The position numbers were made by a program, and so were the translations under genes. Below the pieces are notes generated by a model, which had not been told where the DNA came from, did no database searches, and was given only the letters and a program-made list of their open reading frames with translations. From the NCBI RefSeq assembly GCF_000970045.1, contig NZ_CP009505.1:2542001-2606000 (forward strand): 64,000 bases of DNA, read 5' to 3'. This DNA is from Methanosarcina sp. MTP4. Its GTDB lineage: Archaea > Halobacteriota > Methanosarcinia > Methanosarcinales > Methanosarcinaceae. Shown piece after piece: positions 16,683 to 27,028 of the stretch (position 1 is its first letter; each line of letters opens with the position of its first letter).

Positions 16683-18506
16683 ATGCTGGGCGGTTATGTA
16701 GGCAAGATTTTAGAAGTTGACCTTGACAGTGGAGAGCTTAAAGACTCGCCGCTTGATGAAGAAATGGCACGGATGTACCTTGGAGGAAAGGGACTCGGCC
16801 TGAAGCTCGTATACGACGAGTTCAGGGCTGACATGCAGCCTTTTGACCCGGACAACCTGCTCGCCTTTGTAACCGGACCTGCTACGGGAGGGAAGCTTCC
16901 GACCAGTGGACGCCATCATGTCGTCTGCAGCAAATCCCCAGAGACAGGGACCGTCGGGAGTGGAAACTCGGGCGGGAAATGGGGAGTCCACCTCAAGTTT
17001 GCCGGCTACGACGCCGTTGTGGTCCGGGGGATTTCAAAGGAGCCGGTCTACCTGGAGATCGTTGAAGGAAAAGCCAGGCTTGTGCCAGCCCCGGAACTCT
17101 GGGGCATGACAGTCCACGCGGTCACGGATGAGCTTGTCGAAAGGATAGGAAACCCGAAGAAGACCTCCGTTGCCTGCATCGGGCCCGGTGGGGAGAACCT
17201 GATCCCCTTTTCCGGCATCATGAATGACAAGTACCGGACCGCAGGGAGGACAGGGCTTGGGGCTGTCATGGGCAGCAAGAAGTTGAAGGCAATCGTGGTT
17301 TCGGGAAACAAAAGGGTTGACCCTGCAAACCCGGAACTTTTGAAAGAGAAAGTCGCTGAATCCATGGCAAAAATCAGGGAAAACCCGGTCACGGGCCCCA
17401 AGGGAGGGCTTCACACCTACGGGACTGCGGTCCTTGTGAATATCCTCAATGAGAGCGGGGCCTATCCGACCCGGAACTTCCAGGAAGCCTACTTCCCCGA
17501 AGCCGATGAACAGAGCGGAGAGACCCTTGTCGACAAGTACCTGACTGGCAGGTCTGGCTGCTGGGGCTGCCCGATTGTCTGCGGGAGGAAGTCCGATGTG
17601 CCGGAAGGTCCCTACAGTGTTCGGAATACCGAAGGGCCGGAGTACGAGACCATCTTTGCGTTTGGAGCCAACTGCGGGATAAAAGATCTCGACGCTCTGA
17701 CAAAAGCCAATCACCTCTGCGACGAACTGGGGCTTGACACCATCTCCATGGGAGGCACGATTGCCTGTGCCATGGAACTCGTGGAGAAAGGAAAAATCCC
17801 GGAAGAAAAACTGCACGGTATGAACCTGCGCTTCGGGGACGTCGGCTCAATGATCGAAGCCATCTGGAGGACCGCCTACCGAGCCGGGATCGGAGCCGAC
17901 CTTGCCCTGGGCTCGAGAGCCCTTGCAAAAAAATACGGGGCTCCGGAACTTTCAATGACGGTCAAGGGCATGGAACTGCCCGCTTATGACCCCCGCCCGA
18001 TCCAGGGGATAGGCCTGAACTACGCAACCGCAAACCGCGGCGGCGACCACGTTTACGGCTACACGATCTCTCCCGAAATCCTGGGGCTGCCCGAAAAGCT
18101 CGACCCCTACGCCGTTGAGGACAAGCCCAGATGGACCATCATCCTCCAGGACCTGACTTCAGCCATCAACTCGTCGGTGGTCTGCCTCTTTTCCTCGTTT
18201 GCCCTGGGACTGCCCGAATATGCGGGGATGCTGGCAGCGGTTACGGGCTTTGACCTTGACGCTGATAAACTCCTGAAACTCGGGGAAAGGGTCACAAATC
18301 TGGAGCGGCTGATGAATAACAAATACGGGCTTGACCGGAATGAAGACATCCTCCCAAAGCGCCTTACCGAAGAGCCGGTCCCTGAAGGTCCAGCCAAAGG
18401 CCAGGTTTCCCACGTCCCGGAAATGATCGACGAGTACTACGCACTCCGGGGCTGGGTTGACGGAAAGCCCACGGAAGAGAAACTGAAGGAACTGGAGATT
18501 ATCTGA
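16683..18506 (+). CDS. Tungsten-dependent aldehyde:ferredoxin oxidoreductase family protein
   Basis: 607 residues, the normal family length. The N-terminal half carries the bis-pterin domain (GYVGKILEVDLDSGE, YLGGKGLGLKL, PTSGRHHVV, GNSGGKWG). The [4Fe-4S] ligands are Cys293, Cys296 and Cys300 (GCWGCPIVCG) with the fourth, Cys501, in NSSVVCLF. AGGAGG stands just before the ATG. It would oxidise aldehydes with ferredoxin as acceptor in the cytoplasm; the true substrate is not predictable. The MoaD-like gene 160 bp downstream may serve its pterin cofactor, as is common for this family. Confidence 0.9.
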   Translation: MLGGYVGKILEVDLDSGELKDSPLDEEMARMYLGGKGLGLKLVYDEFRADMQPFDPDNLLAFVTGPATGGKLPTSGRHHVVCSKSPETGTVGSGNSGGKWGVHLKFAGYDAVVVRGISKEPVYLEIVEGKARLVPAPELWGMTVHAVTDELVERIGNPKKTSVACIGPGGENLIPFSGIMNDKYRTAGRTGLGAVMGSKKLKAIVVSGNKRVDPANPELLKEKVAESMAKIRENPVTGPKGGLHTYGTAVLVNILNESGAYPTRNFQEAYFPEADEQSGETLVDKYLTGRSGCWGCPIVCGRKSDVPEGPYSVRNTEGPEYETIFAFGANCGIKDLDALTKANHLCDELGLDTISMGGTIACAMELVEKGKIPEEKLHGMNLRFGDVGSMIEAIWRTAYRAGIGADLALGSRALAKKYGAPELSMTVKGMELPAYDPRPIQGIGLNYATANRGGDHVYGYTISPEILGLPEKLDPYAVEDKPRWTIILQDLTSAINSSVVCLFSSFALGLPEYAGMLAAVTGFDLDADKLLKLGERVTNLERLMNNKYGLDRNEDILPKRLTEEPVPEGPAKGQVSHVPEMIDEYYALRGWVDGKPTEEKLKELEII

Positions 18507-18532
18507 GCCAGAGGATTGCCTCAAAGCCTTCC

Positions 18533-18593
18533 TCTTCCTTTCCATTTTCCTTTCCATCTTCCTTTCCATCTTCCTTTCCATCTTCCTTTCCAT
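18533..18593. repeat. 12-bp tandem repeat (CTTCCTTTCCAT)
   Basis: Five copies lie just after the oxidoreductase gene. It is the pyrimidine-rich counterpart of the GA-rich 12-bp repeat at 595-697. Confidence 0.85.
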
Positions 18594-18667
18594 ATAACGT
18601 TTCATCTAACGTTCCGTCTTCCCAGCTTTAGCTTTATTTCCTTTAGAGTTTTTCAGGAGAGATAGAC

Positions 18668-18952
18668 TTGAAAGTCCGCGTAAAGTTCCTTGCCACAATC
18701 CGGCAAATCACAGGAGAGCCCGAAATCGAGCTTGAGATCCACCCTGGCGACAGCGTGGAAGCTGCCTTGCAAGCCCTTCAAGCCCGCTACGGGACAACGT
18801 TCAAAGAAGCCACAACAGGCACAACCGCCGGTGGAATTCCAAAAGTGAGGTTCCTGGTAAACGGGAGAAACACCGACTTTCTCGAAGGCCCTGAAACCAA
18901 ACTGAAGGACGGGGACGTTATGGTCCTGGTCCCCCCGGTTGCCGGCGGATGA
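18668..18952 (+). CDS. MoaD/SAMP-like ubiquitin-fold protein with C-terminal Gly-Gly
   Basis: 94 residues starting at a TTG after a CAGGAGAG ribosome-binding site. The beta-grasp fold ends in VPPVAGG, the diglycine needed for activation by an E1/MoeB-like enzyme. It can act as the small subunit of molybdopterin synthase, supplying sulfur for the tungsten cofactor of the neighbouring oxidoreductase, or as a small archaeal modifier. Position right after the oxidoreductase favours the cofactor role. The MoaD-like gene at 14993 is a paralogue lacking Gly-Gly. Confidence 0.85.
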   Translation: MKVRVKFLATIRQITGEPEIELEIHPGDSVEAALQALQARYGTTFKEATTGTTAGGIPKVRFLVNGRNTDFLEGPETKLKDGDVMVLVPPVAGG

Positions 18953-18956
18953 TTTA

Positions 18957-19100
18957 CCCCGGGAACCGTTTATCAGTCCAGGCGCTAGAGGAATCCCCCG
19001 CCAACTTGCCAGAGAAGTAAGCCCGTTTACCCCGGGAACCTTTTTTCAGTCCAGGTGTTTCAGGATATCCCCGCCAGCTTGCCTGGCGGCGCCTCCCCAA
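18957..19100. repeat. Imperfect direct repeat of about 75 bp, two copies
   Basis: CCCCGGGAACC-TTTATCAGTCCAGG followed by CCCGCCA-CTTGCC occurs at about 18957 and again at about 19032, with moderate divergence. No gene is visible in it. Confidence 0.6.
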
Positions 19101-19284
19101 AAAGAAATAAAAAAGAGATCTGAAAAAAGAGTGATTTTTAGGTTGTGACTGCTAGCACATTAATTTCAAAAGCACACTAATTTCAAATTGAACCCTTGTA
19201 TTTTTTACTGAAGTCTTCCATTCAGTCAACTGGATGCCATTTGTATTTATAAGAATGCATTATTAAGTTATTGAGATTCTTTTT

Positions 19285-19440
19285 TTGGTCATCTCAATAT
19301 CCTTTATGGCTATACCAATATTTTTTATGGTCATACCAATACCTTTTATGGTCACATCAATACCCACATGGTTACACCAATACCCTTTATAGTTATACCA
19401 ATACCCTTTATGGTTATACCAATATCTTTTTTGGTTATCT
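19285..19440. repeat. 21-bp tandem repeat (GGTTATACCAATACCCTTTAT)
   Basis: Seven or eight copies in noncoding DNA between the MoaD-like gene and the giant surface-protein gene. Because 21 is a multiple of three, all frames stay open through it and give spurious repeat peptides. The rest of 18953-19831 has no supported gene. Confidence 0.85.
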
Positions 19441-19563
19441 CAATTCACTTCTCAATCATCACAATAAACTTCAGTCATTACAACGAACTTTTTACTCATG
19501 AAAATGAACTTTTAGGTCATCTGTTTACTCTTTTGCTTGTCTACATACACTTTATTGAAAAGG

Positions 19564-19583
19564 CCGGTCAGCAAGCTGACCGG
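19564..19583. other. Perfect inverted repeat CCGGTCAGC-AA-GCTGACCGG
   Basis: A 9-bp GC-rich dyad in AT-rich noncoding DNA. Its design is similar to the one at 14500-14519 (9-bp arms, 2-nt centre), but the sequence differs. Confidence 0.5.
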
Positions 19584-19831
19584 TGAGAGCGTCGTTACCT
19601 GAAAAGCAAATCGAAAAATGTTTCATTTATTTCTATTTACTCAAAAACACCAACCTCGTAACGTTGGGAGATCGACAAAATAAACCTTAAAAAAATTAAT
19701 TAAATGATTTATAATATTGACCAAACTTATAAGAAAGAAATCAAAAAAGAAATCAAAAAAAATGGAAGGGAAAATGATTTCCCCTCACAGTATAGCGTTT
19801 CAGGTCATATTTTATCCTATTTTTCTCCTCC

Positions 19832-22800
19832 TTACTTCTTTTTCAACAGGAACAGTACGAAAAGAATTCCCGCAACTGCAAAGACAAGCCCAAAGCCCGG
19901 ACTTTTATTTTCTTCTTCAGAGGTTGCTTTCGGAACTTCGTTACCCGTTACTTCCTGTACTTCTTCTCCGGAGCCGGGTGTTTCTGCTAGCGTTATCGTA
20001 ATGGCACCTGTCTTTTCTCCTGTAATCGAATAGTAGGAAAAGCCCGGGGTTTCGGCCCTGAAGTAGAAGAATTCGGCGTCTTCTCCGGTTTTTTCAGTTG
20101 TAAGCGGGACCCAGACATCGTTATGGAAGCGGTTCAGGACGATGCTTGCTTCATCGACCATGTTTTCTTCCACCCAGGTACGGGGGACCTTAAAGTCGAT
20201 TACCGCACCATCAAACGTCCCGGATTCCCCGAAAAACTGGCTCCCGACAATTATGTTCATGTACCGGTATATCTCGCCTTCCGGAGCTTCCGGAACCGTT
20301 TCAGGCAGGCCTTTCAAAGCCTCCACTTTCCCGGTTACAGTCCCTGCACTGGTCCTCGAAACAAAGCTTATGCCCGTAACAATGCAGTCGGGTTCACTAA
20401 ATCTGAACTCTGCCTGCTGGCCTGCAAGAACCTGCTGCCTGGAAAAGCTTGCTGTAAGGACATTGATAGAAGGCACTCCCGAGACGCCACTGAAAAGAGC
20501 TGCACGGCTCCCACTGCTTCCACTGTGTTCTATTTCGTCTTCTTCGTCTTCTCCGTCATCGGTAACTTCGGGAGCTTTGTAGAGGGGGAGGCTGTCAAAC
20601 TGGTTTCCGGATCCCGGAATCTCGTAAGGGGCATCACAGAACCCGTCTTCATTGGCATCAGGTGTGACTTCGGAAAAACCTGTCCCCTGCGGGTTTGCCC
20701 AGCAATTGCCCCCGATATACGGGTCCCCGAGGATATTTGGCCCCTCGGTCTTGCTGATGTTCCAGGTGTTTCCGGAACAATTTCCCATGAGTTGGACGTT
20801 AGCCAAATTCATGAAAAGATTGTTGTAGATGCTGTTATTGCAAGAATCGTAAAGCACAAGCCCTTCATCGTTACTGCTAATATGATTTCCTACCAGACTT
20901 GAATTCGTAGTATTGTAAAGGCTAATGCCGTACATGTTGTGCTCAAGCACCAGGTCCCTGATCGTTATGTTTACACAGTCAAAGAGATACACTGTCCCTG
21001 CATTTGAGGCGGCATCAAGTACCCTATCGGATTCCCCTGTAAGGTAATAAATTGGCTTTCCGTCCGCAAGGTTGCTTGTATCTATATCAGCGGTTCCGCC
21101 TGCTATAAAGGGCAAAGCTCCGAAGTTGTACTCGTTGCCTGAAATAAGATTGTTTCTCAGGACGCTGGAATAGGAAGCAAGCATTAGTCCAAACTCATTT
21201 TCCGAGATGCTGTTGTTCTCCAGGAAGTTGTTTTCCCCGGCAACAAGATAGATCCCATAAATATTATTCTCCACGGTGTTGTTTGAACAGTTGCCGTCGA
21301 GGTCTACCAGGCCCAGAATCCCATACTCGTTGTCGGATACTGAGAGGTTGTAAAGGGTGGAATTCGAAGATTCGGAGACAAAAACCCCGAACCCGTTCTT
21401 TTCGAGCACAAGGTCCTTTATCGTTACGTTTTCACAGCCCATAAGATAGACAGTTCCGGCATTTGAAGCCGAATCGAGGACAAGGTCCGACTCACCCACA
21501 AGGTAATATATCGGTTTTCCGTCCACCAAGTTGCTGGTATCGACGTCATTTGGAGGGAGATATCCCAAAAAGAAATATTCGTCCATGAAGTCGAAAGCAT
21601 TGGCCTGCATCGAATTGTTTCTCAGGACATTTGCCCCCGAACCCGAAAGCCAGAGCCCATAATAGTCACTTTCGCTTATAGTGTTGTTGTGCAGGTCGTT
21701 TTCATTACTCATGCCCAGGACCGCAATCCCGTATCCATTGTCCTGCAACTCGTTTCCGGAGAGTTCGTTTCCTGAGGCTTCTTCCAGCCAGAGCCCACAG
21801 GTAGAAACCGAATTTATGCTGTTTTCAACTGCAGTATTGTTATCGGAGCCCTCAAAGTAAATCCCGAACCTTCCTCCGGCCACGGTATTTCCGGAAAGGG
21901 AACAGTTTTCGGACTCACTTAACCATGCCCCGAAATAGCTATCAGAAAGGACATTTCCGCTTAAATCGCAGCCTGATACTCCATCCAGATAGACCCCTGC
22001 AGCATTCCCTTCAGCATTTTCTCCGGAAGCCCCGGACACGGTAAACCCGTTGATGCTTACGGAATCGACAGTCACGTTGAAAACGTGTTCATCAGGAACA
22101 GCCCCACGGACAATTGTGTCTTCAGGGTTCCCGGATGAAGAAATGATGCTAACGGATTTGTTTACCTGCACGTCCTCCGTATAAGTTCCAGGGCTTACAA
22201 GCAGAGTATCCCCTTCCCACGCAGCATCCACACCCGCCTGGATCGAGGGGAAATCTTCATCTCCGTAGCCTATCGTAAAGGTAAGCGGGACACCCGGTTC
22301 CCTGGTGAGAGGCAGGTAATCCCTGCTTGAGGTGAGGGAGTTGACAACGTAGGGAGTATCCCCCACCCCATTTCCGTCAGCGTCAGAACCCGTATAATCG
22401 CTCCAGTAGTTCCCGATCATGGTGCTCCAGATGTTGTCGCCGCTGTCCTCAACGTTCTTTGTGTTGTTGAAAGAATTTCCGTAGAGGGTGTTATTTTCGG
22501 CTACTGTAAGCCAGATCCCGAGTTCCGAGTTATTTGAAACCTTGTTGGAGCACAGGACGTTATCCGCAGTCCAGGCTTCCCCGGCCCAGCCCTGAAGAGT
22601 AATTCCGCGGGAGTTATCCAGAGCGGCGTTCCCCGAGAGGGTGTTGTGCCGGCTGATGGTCAGGTCAAATCCGCTTTCACTGTTTGAATTTGCGGTGTTT
22701 GCTGTCAGGGTGTTGTATTCCGAACCAAGCAGAAGGAGCCCGAGAGTATTATTAGAAGCAATGTTTTCCACGATAATGTTTTCATCGGAGTATGCGACAT

Positions 22801-25800
22801 AAATTCCGGCAAAACTTCCGGAGGCGTTGTTGCTGCATATAATGTTATCCCGGGACCCGGAAAGATATATCCCGTATGCCGAATTTTCGTCCAGCGTGTT
22901 GTTTGCCAGGGTGTTTCCCGAAGAGGCTGTCAGGTAGATACCCCGGGAATTATCCGAAAGATTGTTTCCCTGTACCGCAATGTTCCCGGAACAGTCAAGG
23001 TACACTCCGTACCGGTTACCAGAGAACGTATTGTTTTCGATTGATGCCCTTTCCGTCCCGTAAAGGTAGACTCCGAACAGGCTGTCCCGGAACACCAGGT
23101 CCCTGACTGTTACGTTCAGGCAGTTAAACAAATAAACAGAACCTGCATCAGACCCCGAATCCAGGACATCATCGGAAACTCCGGAAAGGATGTACAGGGG
23201 CTTTCCGTCCAGCAGGTTGCTTGAATCCATATAGGGCACGCTTTGTGAAGAACAATCCCCATAAATTTCAAAGTTGAATATATTCTCATCCATTCTATTG
23301 CAGGAGAAAGATTCAAATTCCGAACCTTCAAGGTAAAGCCCGTAACGGTTTGAACTTGCGGAGTTGTCCGTGAAATTTAAGCCGGAGGAATCTCCTATGT
23401 AGAACCCATAATCGTTATCATACGAGCTAATGTTCTCTAAGTGGGAATCCGCTGTATTGTAGAGATAAAGCCCATAGTAATTTCCGGAGAGGTTCAGGTC
23501 CCGGACTGTTATGTTCTGGCAATCAATACAATAAACTGTTCCGGCATGCGAACCTGAATTTAGGACAAGGTCGCTTTCGTTTACAAGGTAGTAGATAGGC
23601 TTTCCGTCAACCGTGTTGCTTTCGTCAATGTCCTGTTTGGTTGAAGCGCCCGGAATTGCAAAATTGTAAGAGTTGTTTTCCATCAAGTTGTTTCTCAGAC
23701 TATTCCCTTCCGACCTGTACAGATAGATTCCGAAGCCGTTGGATTCGGCCCTGTTCCCGTTAAGGGTACAGTTCCCTGAAGAAATCACATAAATTCCGCA
23801 GCAATTGTCCGAAAGCACGTTTCCGCTTATGTTGCAGTCCCTTACCTCATAGAGCCAGATCCCGGCGGTGGAGTAGGTAGAAGAAGACAGAAGTTCGGAC
23901 CCCCCACTTACGGAAAAACCTGAAATGTTAACCCCATCTGCCGTTACGTAGAATACGGAATCTTTCGGGTTTGCAGCCTTTACTTCCGTGTACTCAGGCC
24001 CGGACTCGGAAATGATTGTAAGAGCCCTGTCAACATCCACGTTCTCCGTGTAAGTACCGTTTCTGACAATGATTGTAGCGTAGGGGGAAGCAGCGTCAAC
24101 CGCTGCCTGGATGGAAGAAAAGTCCGCAGTCCCGTCGTCGTCCACATAGAGCAGGGAAGCGTCAGTTACGCTTATCAATTCCGTTTTTTCAGTAGTGCTG
24201 TATCCGTATTCGTTTTCCACGCGGAGTGTGACATTGTACTTTCCGGCTCCCGCATAGGTATGGGCAGGGAAACGGGCCGTTGAATTGTTTCCGTCCCCGA
24301 AGTCCCAGTACCAGGCCGCGGGAGAGTAAGTACTTGCATCAATAAACTCGACCGTCAGCGGAGCCGGGCCCGAGGTCATATTGGCCGTGAAAGCAGCTTC
24401 TGCCGCCTCGCTCCGGTTTGTGAAGGCTTTAATGCAGACGCTCATGTTTTCCACAGCAAGAGAAGTGTCCACCCAGCTTTCCCCGTCCGGGCTGAAGAAA
24501 CTCTCCCCGGGGTTTGCCCTCGCTTTGCTGCTGTGCCCTTCCAGCGGGTATTCAACCGCCACAGGATAGGAATAATCAGGGGTAGTAAATTTTACAAGCA
24601 CTGAAAAGTTCTGCCCGGGCTCGAGTGGGACTCCGGATTCCAGGGAAACCGTATGGTAACCCGCAAGGGGGATTGTCCCGTTAACGGAAGTTTCTGCCCC
24701 GCCGGGGTTTACTGGCCCTTCAACCGGATCAGTGTAGATGTAGATTTCATAATCGGTGCCAGAGGCAGGGGTATAGAAACTCACAGCTTCAAGGGTTTCG
24801 GCGGCTTCGGCTGTAAAGACGTTGGCTGCCCAGGCTGTGTTGCTTCCCGAATACCCTATACTTTCGACCCAGCCCAGGGGGTCATACTGATACATATGGG
24901 AATAGGAACCGAGGTCTTCGGCCGTATGGACGGCATTCCCGGTCCCGATGGCAGTATCATAATACGAAACATAGAAGAATCCTTTATCTCCCCAACCGGT
25001 CCCCCAGGAATTCTTGACAATGAATGCCCCGTCTCCCGGAGCTGCAGGAGTGAATTTGTTTCGGTCAAAAGAATCGTCCCAGCCCACGATGCCTATCATA
25101 TGGTTTGCCGGTTCCGAACCTGAGTAATAATGACTGCAGTTGAGCGAGTCATAAGCATCGGAAGAAAAATGAATGCTAGAGTCAAGCACCCCGTAATTCA
25201 TCAGGGCCCATTTGATAAGGTCGTTATCTCCGGAGCCACTTCTTGCCGGGAGGAAGAGCACTTCCTGAATACGCTTCAGGGCAGGAAGGTCTGTCGGAGA
25301 GGCCCCGGAGTGAGGGTCATAAGAGTCATCGGTTTCACTTACCGGGCCGCTCCAGCGGGCAAGATAAGCCGTACTTATAAACTCGTTTCCGCCGTCATCA
25401 TAACTGCGGTCAAAACCTTCAGGATAATCCTTGGAAAGCAGGTTTTTCATGTTGTTTTCGGAAAGGTCCCAATTTTTTCCGTCTGTTTTTTGAATGTAAG
25501 ATTCAAGGGATGCATAAGCCCCAAATGTCCAGCAGCTTCCTGCGTCCTTCTGGTCCCGGACAGGGCTCACATACCCAAGAGCCCGGAGGTCATAAGAAAC
25601 GGGAGGCTCATCAGACACATGATAATTATTCAGGCCCTCCGGACTTTTAACAGTTTTCAGGTGTGAGAGATCCACGGGGGCTGGAGTGAGTCCCGTTACT
25701 AAATTTTCGGCCCTTTCTCCGGAATTTGCGATTTCAGGAAAGAAAGGTTCACTGGAGGTAAGGAATATCCGTTCTTCACTTAGCTCTTCTTTTTCCTGAT

Positions 25801-26044
25801 ACTCCTCAAAATCAGGATTCAAAGGAGCAAGAGTAAAAAGTTCTGAAGAAACATTTTCAGATGTAACATATATATTAGTTTCACAAGATATATATTCATT
25901 ATTTTCAAATGTTTGATACTCATTATTTTCAAATGTAATATATCCATTTTCTGTATAAGTCAGGCTTTCTGAAACTGCTGCCGCTTGCCCTAGCAGGAGG
26001 CATATCGCAGCAAGAGAGAAAAATATAACGTTTTTTTTTAGCAT
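19832..26044 (-). CDS. Giant secreted papain-like protease/PKD/beta-helix surface protein with PGF-CTERM
   Basis: 2070 residues. A signal peptide (residues 1-23, MLKKNVIFFSLAAICLLLG) precedes a C1A protease domain with Gln165, Cys171 (GSCWTFGA), His315 (ANHMIG) and Asn345 (KNSWG), so the site looks intact. A lectin-like segment (about 400-545) and a PKD domain (YWDFGDGNNSTARFPAHTY, about 555-635) follow. Then come about 1200 residues of NosD/PbH1 right-handed beta-helix repeats (GNxxxNNxxGIYL patterns) broken by HSGTVY/DLVLDS modules. A PGF-pre-PGF domain (about 1850-2000) ends in SPGFGLVFAVAGILFVLFLLKKK-type anchor, the archaeosortase signal. It should be displayed on the S-layer. Residues 28-62 contain short FENNEY repeats. 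Confidence 0.9.
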   Translation of the reverse strand: MLKKNVIFFSLAAICLLLGQAAAVSESLTYTENGYITFENNEYQTFENNEYISCETNIYVTSENVSSELFTLAPLNPDFEEYQEKEELSEERIFLTSSEPFFPEIANSGERAENLVTGLTPAPVDLSHLKTVKSPEGLNNYHVSDEPPVSYDLRALGYVSPVRDQKDAGSCWTFGAYASLESYIQKTDGKNWDLSENNMKNLLSKDYPEGFDRSYDDGGNEFISTAYLARWSGPVSETDDSYDPHSGASPTDLPALKRIQEVLFLPARSGSGDNDLIKWALMNYGVLDSSIHFSSDAYDSLNCSHYYSGSEPANHMIGIVGWDDSFDRNKFTPAAPGDGAFIVKNSWGTGWGDKGFFYVSYYDTAIGTGNAVHTAEDLGSYSHMYQYDPLGWVESIGYSGSNTAWAANVFTAEAAETLEAVSFYTPASGTDYEIYIYTDPVEGPVNPGGAETSVNGTIPLAGYHTVSLESGVPLEPGQNFSVLVKFTTPDYSYPVAVEYPLEGHSSKARANPGESFFSPDGESWVDTSLAVENMSVCIKAFTNRSEAAEAAFTANMTSGPAPLTVEFIDASTYSPAAWYWDFGDGNNSTARFPAHTYAGAGKYNVTLRVENEYGYSTTEKTELISVTDASLLYVDDDGTADFSSIQAAVDAASPYATIIVRNGTYTENVDVDRALTIISESGPEYTEVKAANPKDSVFYVTADGVNISGFSVSGGSELLSSSTYSTAGIWLYEVRDCNISGNVLSDNCCGIYVISSGNCTLNGNRAESNGFGIYLYRSEGNSLRNNLMENNSYNFAIPGASTKQDIDESNTVDGKPIYYLVNESDLVLNSGSHAGTVYCIDCQNITVRDLNLSGNYYGLYLYNTADSHLENISSYDNDYGFYIGDSSGLNFTDNSASSNRYGLYLEGSEFESFSCNRMDENIFNFEIYGDCSSQSVPYMDSSNLLDGKPLYILSGVSDDVLDSGSDAGSVYLFNCLNVTVRDLVFRDSLFGVYLYGTERASIENNTFSGNRYGVYLDCSGNIAVQGNNLSDNSRGIYLTASSGNTLANNTLDENSAYGIYLSGSRDNIICSNNASGSFAGIYVAYSDENIIVENIASNNTLGLLLLGSEYNTLTANTANSNSESGFDLTISRHNTLSGNAALDNSRGITLQGWAGEAWTADNVLCSNKVSNNSELGIWLTVAENNTLYGNSFNNTKNVEDSGDNIWSTMIGNYWSDYTGSDADGNGVGDTPYVVNSLTSSRDYLPLTREPGVPLTFTIGYGDEDFPSIQAGVDAAWEGDTLLVSPGTYTEDVQVNKSVSIISSSGNPEDTIVRGAVPDEHVFNVTVDSVSINGFTVSGASGENAEGNAAGVYLDGVSGCDLSGNVLSDSYFGAWLSESENCSLSGNTVAGGRFGIYFEGSDNNTAVENSINSVSTCGLWLEEASGNELSGNELQDNGYGIAVLGMSNENDLHNNTISESDYYGLWLSGSGANVLRNNSMQANAFDFMDEYFFLGYLPPNDVDTSNLVDGKPIYYLVGESDLVLDSASNAGTVYLMGCENVTIKDLVLEKNGFGVFVSESSNSTLYNLSVSDNEYGILGLVDLDGNCSNNTVENNIYGIYLVAGENNFLENNSISENEFGLMLASYSSVLRNNLISGNEYNFGALPFIAGGTADIDTSNLADGKPIYYLTGESDRVLDAASNAGTVYLFDCVNITIRDLVLEHNMYGISLYNTTNSSLVGNHISSNDEGLVLYDSCNNSIYNNLFMNLANVQLMGNCSGNTWNISKTEGPNILGDPYIGGNCWANPQGTGFSEVTPDANEDGFCDAPYEIPGSGNQFDSLPLYKAPEVTDDGEDEEDEIEHSGSSGSRAALFSGVSGVPSINVLTASFSRQQVLAGQQAEFRFSEPDCIVTGISFVSRTSAGTVTGKVEALKGLPETVPEAPEGEIYRYMNIIVGSQFFGESGTFDGAVIDFKVPRTWVEENMVDEASIVLNRFHNDVWVPLTTEKTGEDAEFFYFRAETPGFSYYSITGEKTGAITITLAETPGSGEEVQEVTGNEVPKATSEEENKSPGFGLVFAVAGILFVLFLLKKK

Positions 26045-26446
26045 TTTATCCTTTTATCCGTTTCATTTTGATTTTTTAGTTCATTGAAGCTTAAAGAGGT
26101 AGATTGGAACCTTATAAGAGCCTTAAATTAAGGATTTTCGAAAACTTTTCAAAAAAAACATGCTACTTTTTTACATTACAAGCAAATAAACAATTCATGT
26201 TTTTTATTTTTTAGATGCTATTAAGCTTTTTATTCTTTTCGTATGTACGACAGTTTACCAAAAAAACAGGCTATCCGTGAAAAACAAAATATTCTCCCAC
26301 CACAAGCCTGCACCATACCGGAATTTCAGGGATGAATCCATGAATCGCAAAGAAAACCTGCCTGAGAAAAGCTAAGAACGGGACCCTGGGGTAAACTTAT
26401 TTTGAATAACGTGGATTAGGGTAAAAACGAAGATAAGGGTGAAAGC
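26045..26446. other. Intergenic region, divergent promoters
   Basis: AT-rich, 400 bp between the divergent giant surface protein and the hydrolase at 26447. No gene or clear repeat is visible; both promoters must lie here. Confidence 0.5.
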
Positions 26447-27028
26447 TTGAAAGCACTGGTTATCATAGACATGACTAATGACTTCGTGTTTGAGAAATAC
26501 GAACATGAAAACAAAGAGTATGAGGGGCGACTCGCAGCCCCACTGGGGAAAACAATCATTGGCCCGATAGTGGAACTTGTGAAAAAGGTCCTGAGCAGGG
26601 GAAATGTCGCAGTGCTCAGGCTTCCGAAAGACCATTACAACGCCTTTACAAACCCGAGACTCGAACTGGAGCTTGCGGAACTGGGCATTGGTGAAGTGTT
26701 CATAACAGGTCTGGTTGACGAGGTCTGTATCTACCACAACTCTCTAGGCTTTCTTGAAAGGGGTCTTCGGACAAACGTCGTGAAGGGCTGCACTGTCCCC
26801 TTTGATGAGGAAAAAGGAAAAGAAGCCCTGGGGGAACTCAAGGTCTGCGGGGCAAAGATGGTAGACGACATTCCCGACGATATTGAACTCATCCTGCTCC
26901 TTGAAGACGAACACGACGAAAACTCGGAAGAAATTAAATCAGGGGACTGGCCTCCCCACAACATGAAAGGGACCCCCGGGGCTCTTACGGTCAAAAAAAT
27001 AAGGGATGCTCTTGAAGAAAGGAAATAA
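26447..27028 (+). CDS. Isochorismatase-family cysteine hydrolase
   Basis: 193 residues. The triad is Asp in IDMTNDF (residue 8 or 11), Lys in LRLPKDHY and Cys in GLVDEVCIYH, the position of the nicotinamidase/isochorismatase nucleophile. A GGGTGA ribosome-binding site precedes the TTG start by about five bases. The C-terminal ~40 residues are acidic and not typical of the core. Substrates in this family range from nicotinamide to N-carbamoyl compounds, so only the class is predicted. Confidence 0.8.
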   Translation: MKALVIIDMTNDFVFEKYEHENKEYEGRLAAPLGKTIIGPIVELVKKVLSRGNVAVLRLPKDHYNAFTNPRLELELAELGIGEVFITGLVDEVCIYHNSLGFLERGLRTNVVKGCTVPFDEEKGKEALGELKVCGAKMVDDIPDDIELILLLEDEHDENSEEIKSGDWPPHNMKGTPGALTVKKIRDALEERK

